The position numbers and the translations under genes were made by a program. From CAZSDW01 sp964605705 (GTDB lineage Bacteria; Fidelibacterota; UBA2242): DNA of 64,000 bases. The notes under the pieces were generated by a model, which searched no databases, had not been told where the DNA came from, and saw only the letters and a program-made list of their open reading frames with translations. Below are positions 44,884 through 54,389 of the stretch, one piece after another; the stretch's first letter is position 1; each line of letters opens with the position of its first letter. Location of the stretch: positions 39,005 to 103,004 of the forward strand of contig CAZSDW010000010.1 of NCBI GenBank assembly GCA_964605705.1, in the 5' to 3' direction.

Positions 44884-45846
44884 ATGTCGCGATCTTCTCA
44901 ATCTCAAAGCGGTGAATCAAAGCAACTATCCGAAAAACTGAAAGTCAGTGAAGAGCGCTTTCAAAAACTCTATATGACAATGACCGAGGGGCTTTGTCTG
45001 CATGAAATGATTTACGATGAGCAGGGGCAGGCAGTGAACTACAGAATCCTCGATGTCAATCCGGCTTACGAACAGATCATCGGTGTTCAGCGGGATACCA
45101 TCGTTGGCAAAACCGCGACCGAAGCCTACGGTACCGATACAGCGCCCTATCTTGAAGGATATGCCAAAGTAGCCAAAACCGGTAAATCCTTCAGTTTCGA
45201 AACCTACTTTCCCCCCATGGAAAAACATTTTCGGATCAATGTTTTCCGTCCGCAGAAAAACCAGTTCGCCACTGTTTTCGAAGATGTCACCGAAAGAAAA
45301 CACAGTGAGGAACAGATCGCCATTTTCAAACAGTTTGCCGAAGCCTCAAACCAGGGATTCGGAATGGCAGATTTGAATGGAACTACTCTGTATGTCAATC
45401 CGGCACTATGCGAGATGCTTGCAATCAGTCCCGATGAAATTCTTGGCAAATCATTCGCGCCTTTCTACACCGAGGCTGACCAGCAGAAAATCCAGGACGT
45501 CGTTATTCCCGCAATCCTCAAAACCGGCAAATGGGAAGGGGAATTGCAGTTCAAATCAAAAAATGGACGGAATGTTATTACATCGGAAAGTTATTTTCTG
45601 ATCAAAGACGAAAATGGCAATCCCCGCTTTATCGCCGATGTAATTTCCGACGTGACCGCTAAAAAAGAAAAAGAGCTGAGACAGTTTCAAATAGCTGCCC
45701 TGGAAAAACAGGCTGCCATTATCGATGCCATTACGGACGCCGTCGTTGTTCTGGATATGAATGGCGTTCATCAATCGGTGAATCCTTCTTTTCTTAAATT
45801 AACCCAATGCAGTAAAAAAAGAACTGATCGGCTCCAATATTGCTGA
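44884..45846 (+). CDS. Multi-PAS sensory protein, N-terminal part (frameshifted gene)
   Basis: The first 320 residues of a PAS-array protein starting at 44884 behind a GGGGGG ribosome binding site. It contains two complete PAS units and the first half of a third (AITDAVVVLDMNGVHQSVN). Translation then leaves the PAS pattern at a run of seven A residues (45814-45820) and stops at 45846. Dropping one A restores KKELIGSNIAELLP, and the third PAS unit continues in the frame that ends at 48097. Together they form one gene of about 1070 codons. Confidence 0.8.
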   Translation: MSRSSQSQSGESKQLSEKLKVSEERFQKLYMTMTEGLCLHEMIYDEQGQAVNYRILDVNPAYEQIIGVQRDTIVGKTATEAYGTDTAPYLEGYAKVAKTGKSFSFETYFPPMEKHFRINVFRPQKNQFATVFEDVTERKHSEEQIAIFKQFAEASNQGFGMADLNGTTLYVNPALCEMLAISPDEILGKSFAPFYTEADQQKIQDVVIPAILKTGKWEGELQFKSKNGRNVITSESYFLIKDENGNPRFIADVISDVTAKKEKELRQFQIAALEKQAAIIDAITDAVVVLDMNGVHQSVNPSFLKLTQCSKKRTDRLQYC

Positions 45847-45907
45847 ATTATTACCAAAAATAATTGCCGCTGACGATCTTCAAAATATTCTGACGAATTT
45901 AAAAGGA

Positions 45908-48097
45908 ATGACGTCAGGAAAAGACCCTTCCCCGCTTACCTTTACATTCATCCGAAAAGACGGCAGTCAAATTCCTGTCTCCCTGAAAATCAATTATCTG
46001 CTCGACAAGAATGGAAACCCGCAAAATATTATCGGCAGTTTTCATGATATCAGCGATATCCTGCAGGTGGAAAGAGAACTGGACCAGATGTTCAATCTGG
46101 GAACCCCGGTATGTCTGATCGGCAAGGATTATCAAATGCTGCGGGTGAATGACAACTTCTGTTCCTATTTTGGCATGAAACGGGAAGATGTCGTCGGTAA
46201 AATCTGTTATGAAATCTGGCAGGAAACGGTTTGTAATACTCCCGATTGCATGCTGCAACAAATTTTATCCGGTAAAGACCGTGACAATTATGATGTTACC
46301 GAAAAAATGTTGCCGGATGGCAGAGTCATATCCTGCCGGGTGCAGGCATTCGCTTATAAAGATATCAACGGTAATGTCATCGGTGTCGTCGAAAGTTTTC
46401 AGGATATAACAGACCTTAAAAACACTGAAAAAGTTCTGCTTGTAAACGAGGCAAAATTCCGGAGTGTTTTCGAAAACTCGCCATTGGGTAAATCAATGAC
46501 CGGTATCGACGGCAGCCTGAATATGAATAAACGGTTCTGTGAAATCCTGGGATACAGTGACGAAGAATTGCGAAAAAAAGCATGGCAAGAGATTACCTAT
46601 CCCGATGATATTCAGGAAAGTACGGATATCATTCAGTCATTAATTGACGGAAAAAGAACCCACGCCCACTATGAAAAACGATATCTCCATAAAAACGGTC
46701 AAATCGTATGGACGGATATCAACACAACCCTCCAGCGGGATAAAAACGGAAAGCCGCTCTATTTCATTACAACTGTTGCAGACATTACCAATCGTAAAAA
46801 AGACGATATCGAATTATATAATTCCCGCCAGATGCTGCGCCTGGTTCTGGACAACATTCCCCAGCGGGTTTTCTGGAAGGATATCAACTTAAATTATCTT
46901 GGCTGCAACCAGGCGTTTGCCCAGGACGCTCATTTAGACAGTCCCGATGGCATCATCGGAAAAGATGATTATCAATTATCCTGGAAGGATACCGCGGAAC
47001 TGTACCGTTCCGACGATCAGGAAGTGATCCGCACCAATACTCCCAAAATTGGCTTCGAAGAACCCCAGAGCCTGCCCGAAGGCGGTCAGCTCTGGCTGCG
47101 CACCAACAAAATTCCGCTTCAGGATATGAACGGTAAAGTCATTGGTGTGCTGGGAACGTATGAAGATATCACTCTTCAGCGTGAAGCCGAAGAAAAAATC
47201 CGGCTCAGCGAACAGAAATTCCGGACACTGTTTGAAGCGGAACCCGATGCCATTATGACTGCCGATCCGGCAACCGGCTTATTATTGGAAGTGAACAAAG
47301 CCGCCACCCGGCTTTTCGGGCGTCCGGCAGAAAAGCTGGTCGGATTACATCAAACCGAGCTGCATCCACCGGAAATGCGCGACAATATAATCAAAAAATT
47401 CAGGGAAATCACAATCGAAGGCTCCACTAAGCCACATGAAATTCTGGTCCAGAATGCGGACGGAAAAATCATTCCGGCAGAAGTGGTCGGCTCGGTTGCC
47501 GAACTGGGCGGTAAACCCGTCGCCATCGGCATTTTCCGGGATATTACTGATCGTAAAAAAACAGAGCAAGAAATCCTTCGGGAAAAGAAAATCACGGATT
47601 CAACTATTGATGCTGTTCCGGGAATCTTTTATCAGATTTCACCGGAAGGACGCTTTGTTCGCTGGAACAATCAATTCGAAAGTATCAGTCAATACTCCAG
47701 TGAAGAAATTGGCAAAATGCATCCCCTGGATCTCTTTAATGAACCGGAAAAGGAAAAAGTCGGATCAGCCATTCAAAAAGTGTTTACCGATGGATATGCC
47801 GACGTGGAAGCAGATTTCATCGCCAAAGACGGAACCGCGACGCCGCACCTGTTCACCGGCAAACTTTTTATAATTGAAAATGAACCTTACCTGATCGGCA
47901 TGGGCATGGATATCAGCGATCTCAAACGGATCGAGACCAACCTGCGCAAAAGCAACGCTGAACTGGAAGCCTTTAATAAAATGGCGGTTGGCAGGGAAAA
48001 ACGGATGATCGAATTGAAACGAATGATTAATGAACTGTCAGAGAAATTGGGTGAAAATCCACCTTATGACATGACCTTTTCGGAAGAAATGCTTTGA
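45908..48097 (+). CDS. Multi-PAS sensory protein, C-terminal part (frameshifted gene)
   Basis: This frame carries the second half of PAS unit 3 and PAS units 4-8. Unit 4 has the CYEIWQETVCNTPDCML cysteine pattern, the same subtype as unit 10 of the 14-PAS protein. There is no kinase domain. The end is the helix ELEAFNKMAVGREKRMIELK, then GENPPYD and a short tail. The first ATG is at 45908, but the frame is open from ~45820, so it most likely continues the gene that starts at 44884. The following PocR kinase begins 23 bp after the stop, or overlaps it if a TTG is used. Confidence 0.8.
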   Translation: MTSGKDPSPLTFTFIRKDGSQIPVSLKINYLLDKNGNPQNIIGSFHDISDILQVERELDQMFNLGTPVCLIGKDYQMLRVNDNFCSYFGMKREDVVGKICYEIWQETVCNTPDCMLQQILSGKDRDNYDVTEKMLPDGRVISCRVQAFAYKDINGNVIGVVESFQDITDLKNTEKVLLVNEAKFRSVFENSPLGKSMTGIDGSLNMNKRFCEILGYSDEELRKKAWQEITYPDDIQESTDIIQSLIDGKRTHAHYEKRYLHKNGQIVWTDINTTLQRDKNGKPLYFITTVADITNRKKDDIELYNSRQMLRLVLDNIPQRVFWKDINLNYLGCNQAFAQDAHLDSPDGIIGKDDYQLSWKDTAELYRSDDQEVIRTNTPKIGFEEPQSLPEGGQLWLRTNKIPLQDMNGKVIGVLGTYEDITLQREAEEKIRLSEQKFRTLFEAEPDAIMTADPATGLLLEVNKAATRLFGRPAEKLVGLHQTELHPPEMRDNIIKKFREITIEGSTKPHEILVQNADGKIIPAEVVGSVAELGGKPVAIGIFRDITDRKKTEQEILREKKITDSTIDAVPGIFYQISPEGRFVRWNNQFESISQYSSEEIGKMHPLDLFNEPEKEKVGSAIQKVFTDGYADVEADFIAKDGTATPHLFTGKLFIIENEPYLIGMGMDISDLKRIETNLRKSNAELEAFNKMAVGREKRMIELKRMINELSEKLGENPPYDMTFSEEML

Positions 48098-48120
48098 AAA
48101 TACCGGGAGATCATCTATTC

Positions 48121-49491
48121 ATGAACTACCACATTAAAGACATAATCGATCTCGACAAGATGCAAGCACTTTTGCAGAAATTCACAGACGCTACCGGAAC
48201 CAGCTCGGCATTAATCGATCTCGAAGGTAATATACTAGCCACATCAAAGTGGCAAGATATCTGCGCTCAATTTCACAGAGTTCATCCCGAAATGAAAAAA
48301 AGATGTATTGAGTCCGATGTGACTCTGGCTAATCAGATCAGTCAAGGTCAAAAATATAACGTTTATCATTGTCTGAACGGCATGGTGGACGCCGCTGTTC
48401 CCCTCTATATTGATCAAAAGCACGTAGCTAATTTATTTATCGGTCAGTTTTTATCGGAAGAACCCGACATCAGATTCTTCCGCAAGCAATCAAAAGACTT
48501 TGGATTTAATACAGAAGATTATCTGACGGCACTTTCGAAAGTACCGGTCATACTAGATGACGAAGTCAAATACAGAATGGAATTTTTAGCAGACCTGGCA
48601 TCTTTCTTTGGAGAAGCCGGATTGACTAAACTGAACCTGCAAAAACTGATGGCTGAACAGGAACACCGGATTGAAGAGCGTACCCGGGACCTGAAAGACG
48701 CCCAGGTTGCCACGCTGAATATGATGCAGGACGCCGAAGAAGCCCGCCATGACGCCGAAAAAGCCAATGAAAATTTGAAAATATTGATGGCGGAGCTGAA
48801 ACGCTCCAATGAAGAACTGGAACAGTTCGCCTATGTCGCTTCCCATGACCTGCAGGAACCGTTGCGGATGGTTTCCAGCTATACCCAACTCATTGAACGG
48901 CGTTACAAGGATAAACTTGACCAGGACGGGCATGATTTTATCGAATTTGCCGTCGATGGCGCCAACCGCATGCAACGGCTGATCAATGACCTGCTGACCT
49001 TCAGCCGGGTGACGACACGCGGGAAAGAATTCAATTTTACTGATTTGAATTCTGTGCTGGGTCAGGCAATCGCCAATCTGCAACAGCGCATTGATGAGAC
49101 CCATGCCGTAATAATCAATGATGAGCTGCCCAATCTGCCAATCGACGAAGGACAAATTACCCGCCTGTTTCAGAACTTACTGGACAATGCTACCAAATTT
49201 CACGGCAAGGAAGCTCCCCGGCTTCACATTACCGCCAAAGAACAGGAAAAGGATTGGCTGTTCTGTTTCCGGGATAATGGCATCGGCATTGATCCGGGAT
49301 ACAAGGATCGTATTTTTATTATTTTTCAACGGCTGCATGCCAAAAGTGATTTCCCCGGAACCGGCATCGGTCTGGCGCTCTGCAAGCGCATTGTCGAACG
49401 CCACGGTGGTAAAATCTGGGTGGAATCGGAACCGGGCAAGGGCGCGGCATTTTGTTTCACAATACCCAAAAGGGAGAATATAGGAGAATGA
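48121..49491 (+). CDS. PocR-domain histidine kinase
   Basis: A 456-residue soluble kinase starting at the ATG at 48121 (GGGAG 10 nt upstream). Residues 1-165 are a PocR sensory domain with its conserved cysteines Cys48, Cys62 and Cys84 (DICAQFHRVHPEMKKRC, YHCLNGMVDAA). PocR domains are thought to sense small organic compounds. A coiled coil (~170-235) leads to the HisKA domain, with His242 in QFAYVASHDLQEPLRM, and a HATPase with FQNLLDNATKFHG, DNGIGID and GTGIGLALCKRIVERHGG. The stop overlaps the next receiver gene (ATGA). This phytochrome-like kinase class is often paired with Rcp1-like receivers, as here. Confidence 0.92.
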   Translation: MNYHIKDIIDLDKMQALLQKFTDATGTSSALIDLEGNILATSKWQDICAQFHRVHPEMKKRCIESDVTLANQISQGQKYNVYHCLNGMVDAAVPLYIDQKHVANLFIGQFLSEEPDIRFFRKQSKDFGFNTEDYLTALSKVPVILDDEVKYRMEFLADLASFFGEAGLTKLNLQKLMAEQEHRIEERTRDLKDAQVATLNMMQDAEEARHDAEKANENLKILMAELKRSNEELEQFAYVASHDLQEPLRMVSSYTQLIERRYKDKLDQDGHDFIEFAVDGANRMQRLINDLLTFSRVTTRGKEFNFTDLNSVLGQAIANLQQRIDETHAVIINDELPNLPIDEGQITRLFQNLLDNATKFHGKEAPRLHITAKEQEKDWLFCFRDNGIGIDPGYKDRIFIIFQRLHAKSDFPGTGIGLALCKRIVERHGGKIWVESEPGKGAAFCFTIPKRENIGE

Positions 49492-49931
49492 GTGATATGT
49501 TTGCACATTTGATTGAGATTTTATTAGTCGAAGACAATCCGGGTGACGCCCGGCTGGCGAAGGAAGCCCTGAGAGAAAGCAAGATTAAAAACAACCTGCA
49601 CAGCGTCGGTGATGGTGTGGAAGCCATGGCATTTCTGCGAAAAGAGGACAAGTATAAAGATATGCCGACGCCGGACCTGCTGCTGCTGGACCTGAATCTG
49701 CCCCGAAAGGATGGTCGCGAAGTGCTGGCGGAAATCAAAGAGGATAAGGACTTAAAACGGATTCCCGTAGTTATCCTGACCGTTTCCAAAGCCGAAGAAG
49801 ATATTCTGAAAACTTATGATCTCCATGCGAATTGTTATATTACCAAGCCCCTGGATCTGGACCAGTTTATGAAAGTGGTAAAAAGCATCGAAGATTTCTG
49901 GCTGAGTATCGTCAAACTGCCGCCTAAATAA
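49488..49931 (+). CDS. Rcp1-like single-domain response regulator
   Basis: A 147-residue receiver starting at the ATG that overlaps the kinase stop by 4 bp. Acidic pair in ILLVEDNPGDARL, phosphoacceptor Asp68 in LLLLDLNLPRKDG, and the Lys-Pro in CYITKPLDLDQF are present. The NPGDARL signature and the C-terminal DFWLSIVKLP are those of Rcp1, the receiver partner of phytochrome-type kinases. Translational coupling to the PocR kinase identifies it as the probable direct phosphate acceptor. Confidence 0.93.
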   Translation: MSDMFAHLIEILLVEDNPGDARLAKEALRESKIKNNLHSVGDGVEAMAFLRKEDKYKDMPTPDLLLLDLNLPRKDGREVLAEIKEDKDLKRIPVVILTVSKAEEDILKTYDLHANCYITKPLDLDQFMKVVKSIEDFWLSIVKLPPK

Positions 49932-49944
49932 AAAGGAATTAATC

Positions 49945-50370
49945 ATGATCACCAGTGAGGAAATCAACATTCTTTTAATTGAAGATAATGACGGCGATAT
50001 TCGGCTGATCAGAGAAGCCTTGGGCGAACTTGACCTGTCCCTGACACTGACGGTATCGAAAGACGGCGATGCCGCCTCCGAAAAATTACACTCCGGCAAA
50101 CAACTCGATTTTATTATCCTCGATCTGAACATCCCCGGCAAAAACGGGCGCGAGATGTTAGAAGAAATCAAGGCTGATTCCAATCTGAAGTATATCCCCG
50201 TCGTAATACTCAGTTCATCGGATTCTGAAGACGATATCTTCCACGCATATCAGGCTCATGCCAATTGTTTTATTCAAAAGTCAATCAGCCTGGAACTCTT
50301 TACAAACACCATTCAAACTATGGCAAATTTCTGGTTTAAAATTGTGAAACTTCCTACAAAAATTATTTAG
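49945..50370 (+). CDS. Rcp1-like single-domain response regulator (second copy)
   Basis: A 141-residue receiver closely similar to the one before it: LLIEDNDGDIRLI, phosphoacceptor Asp60 in FIILDLNIPGKNG, and the end NFWFKIVKLP. The conserved Lys is followed by Ser rather than Pro (CFIQKSISLE), a small departure from the consensus. It starts 13 bp after its neighbour with AAGGA 9 nt upstream, and the hybrid kinase starts 4 bp after it, so the four genes form an operon. It is probably a tandem duplicate. Confidence 0.92.
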   Translation: MITSEEINILLIEDNDGDIRLIREALGELDLSLTLTVSKDGDAASEKLHSGKQLDFIILDLNIPGKNGREMLEEIKADSNLKYIPVVILSSSDSEDDIFHAYQAHANCFIQKSISLELFTNTIQTMANFWFKIVKLPTKII

Positions 50371-50374
50371 CAAA

Positions 50375-53300
50375 ATGAATTCAAAAACAAAAATATTGCT
50401 GATTGAGGATAATCCCGGTGATACCCGTTTAGTCAGGGAATATCTTTTTGAAGGCGATGTAGCGCTTTATGATTTCAACCATGCCGAGAGTTTACAATCA
50501 GGATTGACTTTACTGAACAACAAAAAAGTTGATGTCATCCTGCTGGATTTATCCCTGCCGGACAGCAGCGGCATCGACACCTATCGGAATCTCCAGGAGA
50601 AAGCTGGCGGCGTACCTACCATTATTCTCACCGGAAATGATGACGATGAATTAGCCCGCCAGGCGGTTCATCTGGGCGCCCAGGATTACCTGGTCAAAAA
50701 CAGAATCGACGGGACAATTCTCAACCGGGTCATCACCTATGCGATTGAACGAAATTATCTGAATGCAGAATTTAAAAAAGTCAACCGCACATTAAAAGTA
50801 CTGAGCAAAGTCAACCGTACAGTCATTCGTAGTGATAATGAATTCCAATTGATCAAACAAATCTGTGACGCCACTGTGAATCTGGGTAATTACCCATTGG
50901 TCTGGGTCGGTTACCTGAATCGGGATAACGGAAAAATCACCAATGTCGGGCACTCGGGCACCCGCACAGATTTTGATGATATTATTAAAATTGCATGCAA
51001 CAATTCCAACATGGTAGAATGCCCGATCTGCCAAACAATCGAAAAAAATTCGGTGCTTGTAATTCAGGATATTCAAGACAGCGATCTGGGTCAATTAAAA
51101 CAAAAGACGGAAAAACTGGGGCTGAAATCATTAATCATATTTCCCCTGAAAATCAACCGCGAACTGAATGCCGCTATCAGTATCTATTCCGATGAAATTG
51201 ACGGATTCAATCCCAATGAAATCGACCTGCTGACCGAGCTGGCGGGCGATCTGGCTTACGGTATCCGCTCCATCCGGACCAACCAGGAAAAGATCCAGGC
51301 TCAGAAAGCACTGATCGAAAATGAACGTAAATTCCGGCTTCTGGCGGAAAACTCAATCGACGTTGTCTGGCAGATGGATTCGCGGCTCCGGTTCACGTAT
51401 GCCAGCCCTTCTATTTATGAGATGTCTGGTTTTACGCCCGAAGAATGGATCGGAACCAGGCTATCACAACATGCGACCTGGAAAGAATATTTTCAGATGG
51501 CACGCAAGGCGATCAAGGCATTTAAAAATTATAAAACATTCAAGCACATTACATTTGAAGCCCGCATGCTGCGCAAAGACGGTACGGAATTCCCGGTCGA
51601 AATATCCAGCAAACTCATATTTAACAACAACGGTTTTCCGATTGGTTTGCAGGGAACAACCCGGGACATCACAGACCGAAAAATCGCCGAGGAAAAAATC
51701 AAGTTAAACCAGGAGCGACTGGAAAGCCTGCTGCGAATCAACCAGTTTGAATCGGAAAACACTCAGGAACTGCTGGATTATGCGCTTGAGGAAGCCCTGA
51801 AACTGACGGAAAGCAAAATCGGTTATATTTATCATTACTCCGAAAAAGACCAGCAGTTTACCCTGAATACCTGGTCCGCTGGGGTGATGACAGCCTGTTC
51901 TATTAAGAATCCACCGACGGTTTATCATCTGGAAAAAACCGGTGTCTGGGGTGAGACCGTCCGGCAGCGGAAGCCCATCATTTTAAATGATTTCCAGGCG
52001 CCCCACCCCCTGAAAAAGGGAACTCCCGAAGGTCATGCAAAATTATATAATTTTATGACCATTCCGGTCATTCAGGACAAACAGGTCATTGCAGTCATCG
52101 GAGTTGCCAACAAGCCAATCGATTATGATGACGACGATGTGATGCAATTGACCCTGCTGATGGATTCCGTCTGGAAAATGGTCATCCGCAAAGCGTCCGA
52201 GAAAGCCCTTCAGGACAGTGAAAAGCGCTACAGAAGTTATATCGATAATGCGCCGGATGGAATTTTCATTGCCAATCAAAATGGCGAATATCTTGAAGTA
52301 AACCACGCCGCCTGTAAAACAACCGGATATACGGAAGCCGAATTATTGACCCAATCCATCACCGACCAGATACCACCGGACTTTCGGGAAGAAGCGACCG
52401 AGTTATTGAAAAATCTGGTTGCGGAAGGCAGTACAACTATTGAAATCCCATTCCTGAAAAAAAACGGATCACAAGGGTACTGGATTGTTGAAATTGTCAA
52501 ACTGTCGGATAACCGGTTTCTGGGATTGACCAAAGATATAACGGCTCAAAAACTCGCTGAAGATAAACAGGAAAATCTTCAGAAGCAGCTCTCCCAATCC
52601 CAGAAAATGGAAGCCGTCGGTCAGCTGGCGGGGGGCGTCGCTCACGACTTTAACAACCTGCTGACGATTATTTCCGGCAATGCTGATCTGATGCTAATGA
52701 ATTGTCCCAAGGAGGATAATTTTATCTCAAACCTGGAACAGATCAAAAAAGCCTCAGAAAGGGCAGCGGCGCTGACCCGGCAGCTGCTGGCTTTCAGCCG
52801 CAAGCAGATTATTCAACCGAAAATTACCGACCTCAATATCCTGGTTTCGAACATGAAAAAAATGCTGCAACGGCTGATCGGAGAGGATATGAACCTGGTG
52901 ACCCGGCTGTCAGATAACCTCCCCACGATGAAGGCAGACGAGGGACAGATTGAACAAACCCTGATGAACCTGGTTGTGAATGCCCGGGATGCCATGCCGG
53001 ATGGTGGCAAAATACATGTTCAAACCGATTTGAGATTTGTCGAAAAGCCCGACAGCAGGTTCATGCCAGATGCGGAACCCGGCGAGTACCTGCACCTGTC
53101 AGTGACTGACACGGGCACAGGAATAGCCCCGAATTACATGGAACATATTTTTGAACCGTTTTTTACGACGAAAGAATCGGGAAAGGGTACCGGTTTGGGA
53201 CTGGCGGTTATCTATGGCATTATCAAACAGCACAACGGCTGGATCGATGTGGAAAGTGAACCGGGTGCCGGAAGCACATTTCATGTTTATCTGCCTGTCT

Positions 53301-53728
53301 GCAAGGAAGCAACCGAAGCGATAACGCCGGAAAAGAGCCAAACCCGGACAACTGCAAATCGCAGCGCGAAAATTCTCATTCTGGAAGATGATACCGCCGT
53401 GCGTGAACTGACCAAAGCCATGCTTGCAAATCACGGCTTTACGATTATTGATTCCGGTTCCTGCACTGAGGCACATAAAATATTCCTGAAAGAACACGAA
53501 TCCATTGATCTGGTGATCAGTGATGTTGTTCTTCCCGATGGTTCCGGCTTGAATTTCATTAATACCCTGTCAAATATCAAACCCGACGTAAAAATCCTGA
53601 TGACCAGCGGTTATCTTGACGACAAATCACAGTTCAAAGATATCACTGACAAGGGGTATCACTTCATCCAGAAACCTTATATCTATGATAATTTTATTCA
53701 ATTGGTCAGTCGATTAGTTGAAACGTAA
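50375..53728 (+). CDS. Hybrid sensor: REC-GAF-PAS-GAF-PAS-HisKA-HATPase-REC
   Basis: A 1117-residue soluble hybrid kinase. The N-terminal receiver has Asp58 in VILLDLSLPDSSG. A GAF-like domain (~150-310, containing VECPICQTIE), PAS (~320-440), a second GAF (~460-620, KIGYIYHYSEKDQQFTL) and another PAS (~630-740) follow. The transmitter has the phosphoacceptor in QLAGGVAHDFNNLLTII (near residue 750), and HATPase boxes VVNARDAMPDGG, DTGTGIAPNY and GTGLGLAVIYGIIKQHNG. The C-terminal receiver (~995-1117) has the acidic motif in LILEDDTAVREL and Asp in LVISDVVLPDGSG. The double receiver suggests it takes a signal from an upstream kinase as well as sending one. Confidence 0.93.
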   Translation: MNSKTKILLIEDNPGDTRLVREYLFEGDVALYDFNHAESLQSGLTLLNNKKVDVILLDLSLPDSSGIDTYRNLQEKAGGVPTIILTGNDDDELARQAVHLGAQDYLVKNRIDGTILNRVITYAIERNYLNAEFKKVNRTLKVLSKVNRTVIRSDNEFQLIKQICDATVNLGNYPLVWVGYLNRDNGKITNVGHSGTRTDFDDIIKIACNNSNMVECPICQTIEKNSVLVIQDIQDSDLGQLKQKTEKLGLKSLIIFPLKINRELNAAISIYSDEIDGFNPNEIDLLTELAGDLAYGIRSIRTNQEKIQAQKALIENERKFRLLAENSIDVVWQMDSRLRFTYASPSIYEMSGFTPEEWIGTRLSQHATWKEYFQMARKAIKAFKNYKTFKHITFEARMLRKDGTEFPVEISSKLIFNNNGFPIGLQGTTRDITDRKIAEEKIKLNQERLESLLRINQFESENTQELLDYALEEALKLTESKIGYIYHYSEKDQQFTLNTWSAGVMTACSIKNPPTVYHLEKTGVWGETVRQRKPIILNDFQAPHPLKKGTPEGHAKLYNFMTIPVIQDKQVIAVIGVANKPIDYDDDDVMQLTLLMDSVWKMVIRKASEKALQDSEKRYRSYIDNAPDGIFIANQNGEYLEVNHAACKTTGYTEAELLTQSITDQIPPDFREEATELLKNLVAEGSTTIEIPFLKKNGSQGYWIVEIVKLSDNRFLGLTKDITAQKLAEDKQENLQKQLSQSQKMEAVGQLAGGVAHDFNNLLTIISGNADLMLMNCPKEDNFISNLEQIKKASERAAALTRQLLAFSRKQIIQPKITDLNILVSNMKKMLQRLIGEDMNLVTRLSDNLPTMKADEGQIEQTLMNLVVNARDAMPDGGKIHVQTDLRFVEKPDSRFMPDAEPGEYLHLSVTDTGTGIAPNYMEHIFEPFFTTKESGKGTGLGLAVIYGIIKQHNGWIDVESEPGAGSTFHVYLPVCKEATEAITPEKSQTRTTANRSAKILILEDDTAVRELTKAMLANHGFTIIDSGSCTEAHKIFLKEHESIDLVISDVVLPDGSGLNFINTLSNIKPDVKILMTSGYLDDKSQFKDITDKGYHFIQKPYIYDNFIQLVSRLVET

Positions 53729-53775
53729 TCCGCCAGATCATATTCTATCACGTTCAATTTGAGGGGATTGATTTT

Positions 53776-54360
53776 ATGAAAAATATACTGCTGATCGAAG
53801 ATAATTTGGGCGATGTCCGGCTGACTACGGAATTACTGAGAGAAGCTGCCCCTCAGGATTTTTCTATCAGTACTGCTGCGACTCTGGCACAGGGGCTTAA
53901 CATTATTTCACAGCAAAGCATTGACGCGGTTCTGCTGGATTTATCCCTGCCGGACGGGTATGGAATCGAAACCTTTGAAAAGGTTCACCGGGAATCACCC
54001 CAATTGCCAATCGTCGTGCTGACCAGCCTGGATGACAACGAGTTCGGATTGCAGGCTGTTAAACAAGGAGCTCAGGATTATCTGGTCAAGGGTCAGATTA
54101 ATGCCCAACTCCTTCGCCGCGTTATCTGCTATGCCATTGAACGTAAAATACTCCTGGTCAAATTAGAAAAAGCCCTGGCTGATATTAAAACATTACACGG
54201 TTTAATCCCGATTTGCGCCAATTGTAAAAGTATTCGTGACGATTCAGGCTATTGGCAGCAACTGGAAAAATATATCAGCGAGCATTCGGAGGCGCAGTTT
54301 TCTCACGGACTTTGCCCGAAGTGCATAAAAGAAATATATCCGGAATATGCTCCGAAATAA
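53776..54360 (+). CDS. Receiver fused to four-cysteine module
   Basis: A 194-residue protein. The receiver covers residues 1-125, with the acidic pair in LLIEDNLGDVRL, Asp55 in AVLLDLSLPDGYG and Lys in DYLVKGQIN. A helix leads to the C-terminal module LIPICANCKSIRDDSGYWQQ and later FSHGLCPKCIKEIYPEY, with two CxxC pairs. The same module ends the PAS protein at 28857. GAGGGG upstream supports the start. It is the last gene of the sensory cluster. The receiver is very similar to the N-terminal receiver of the preceding hybrid kinase. Confidence 0.9.
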   Translation: MKNILLIEDNLGDVRLTTELLREAAPQDFSISTAATLAQGLNIISQQSIDAVLLDLSLPDGYGIETFEKVHRESPQLPIVVLTSLDDNEFGLQAVKQGAQDYLVKGQINAQLLRRVICYAIERKILLVKLEKALADIKTLHGLIPICANCKSIRDDSGYWQQLEKYISEHSEAQFSHGLCPKCIKEIYPEYAPK

Positions 54361-54389
54361 TTCTCACTGTAATAATACATTCAGATTTG

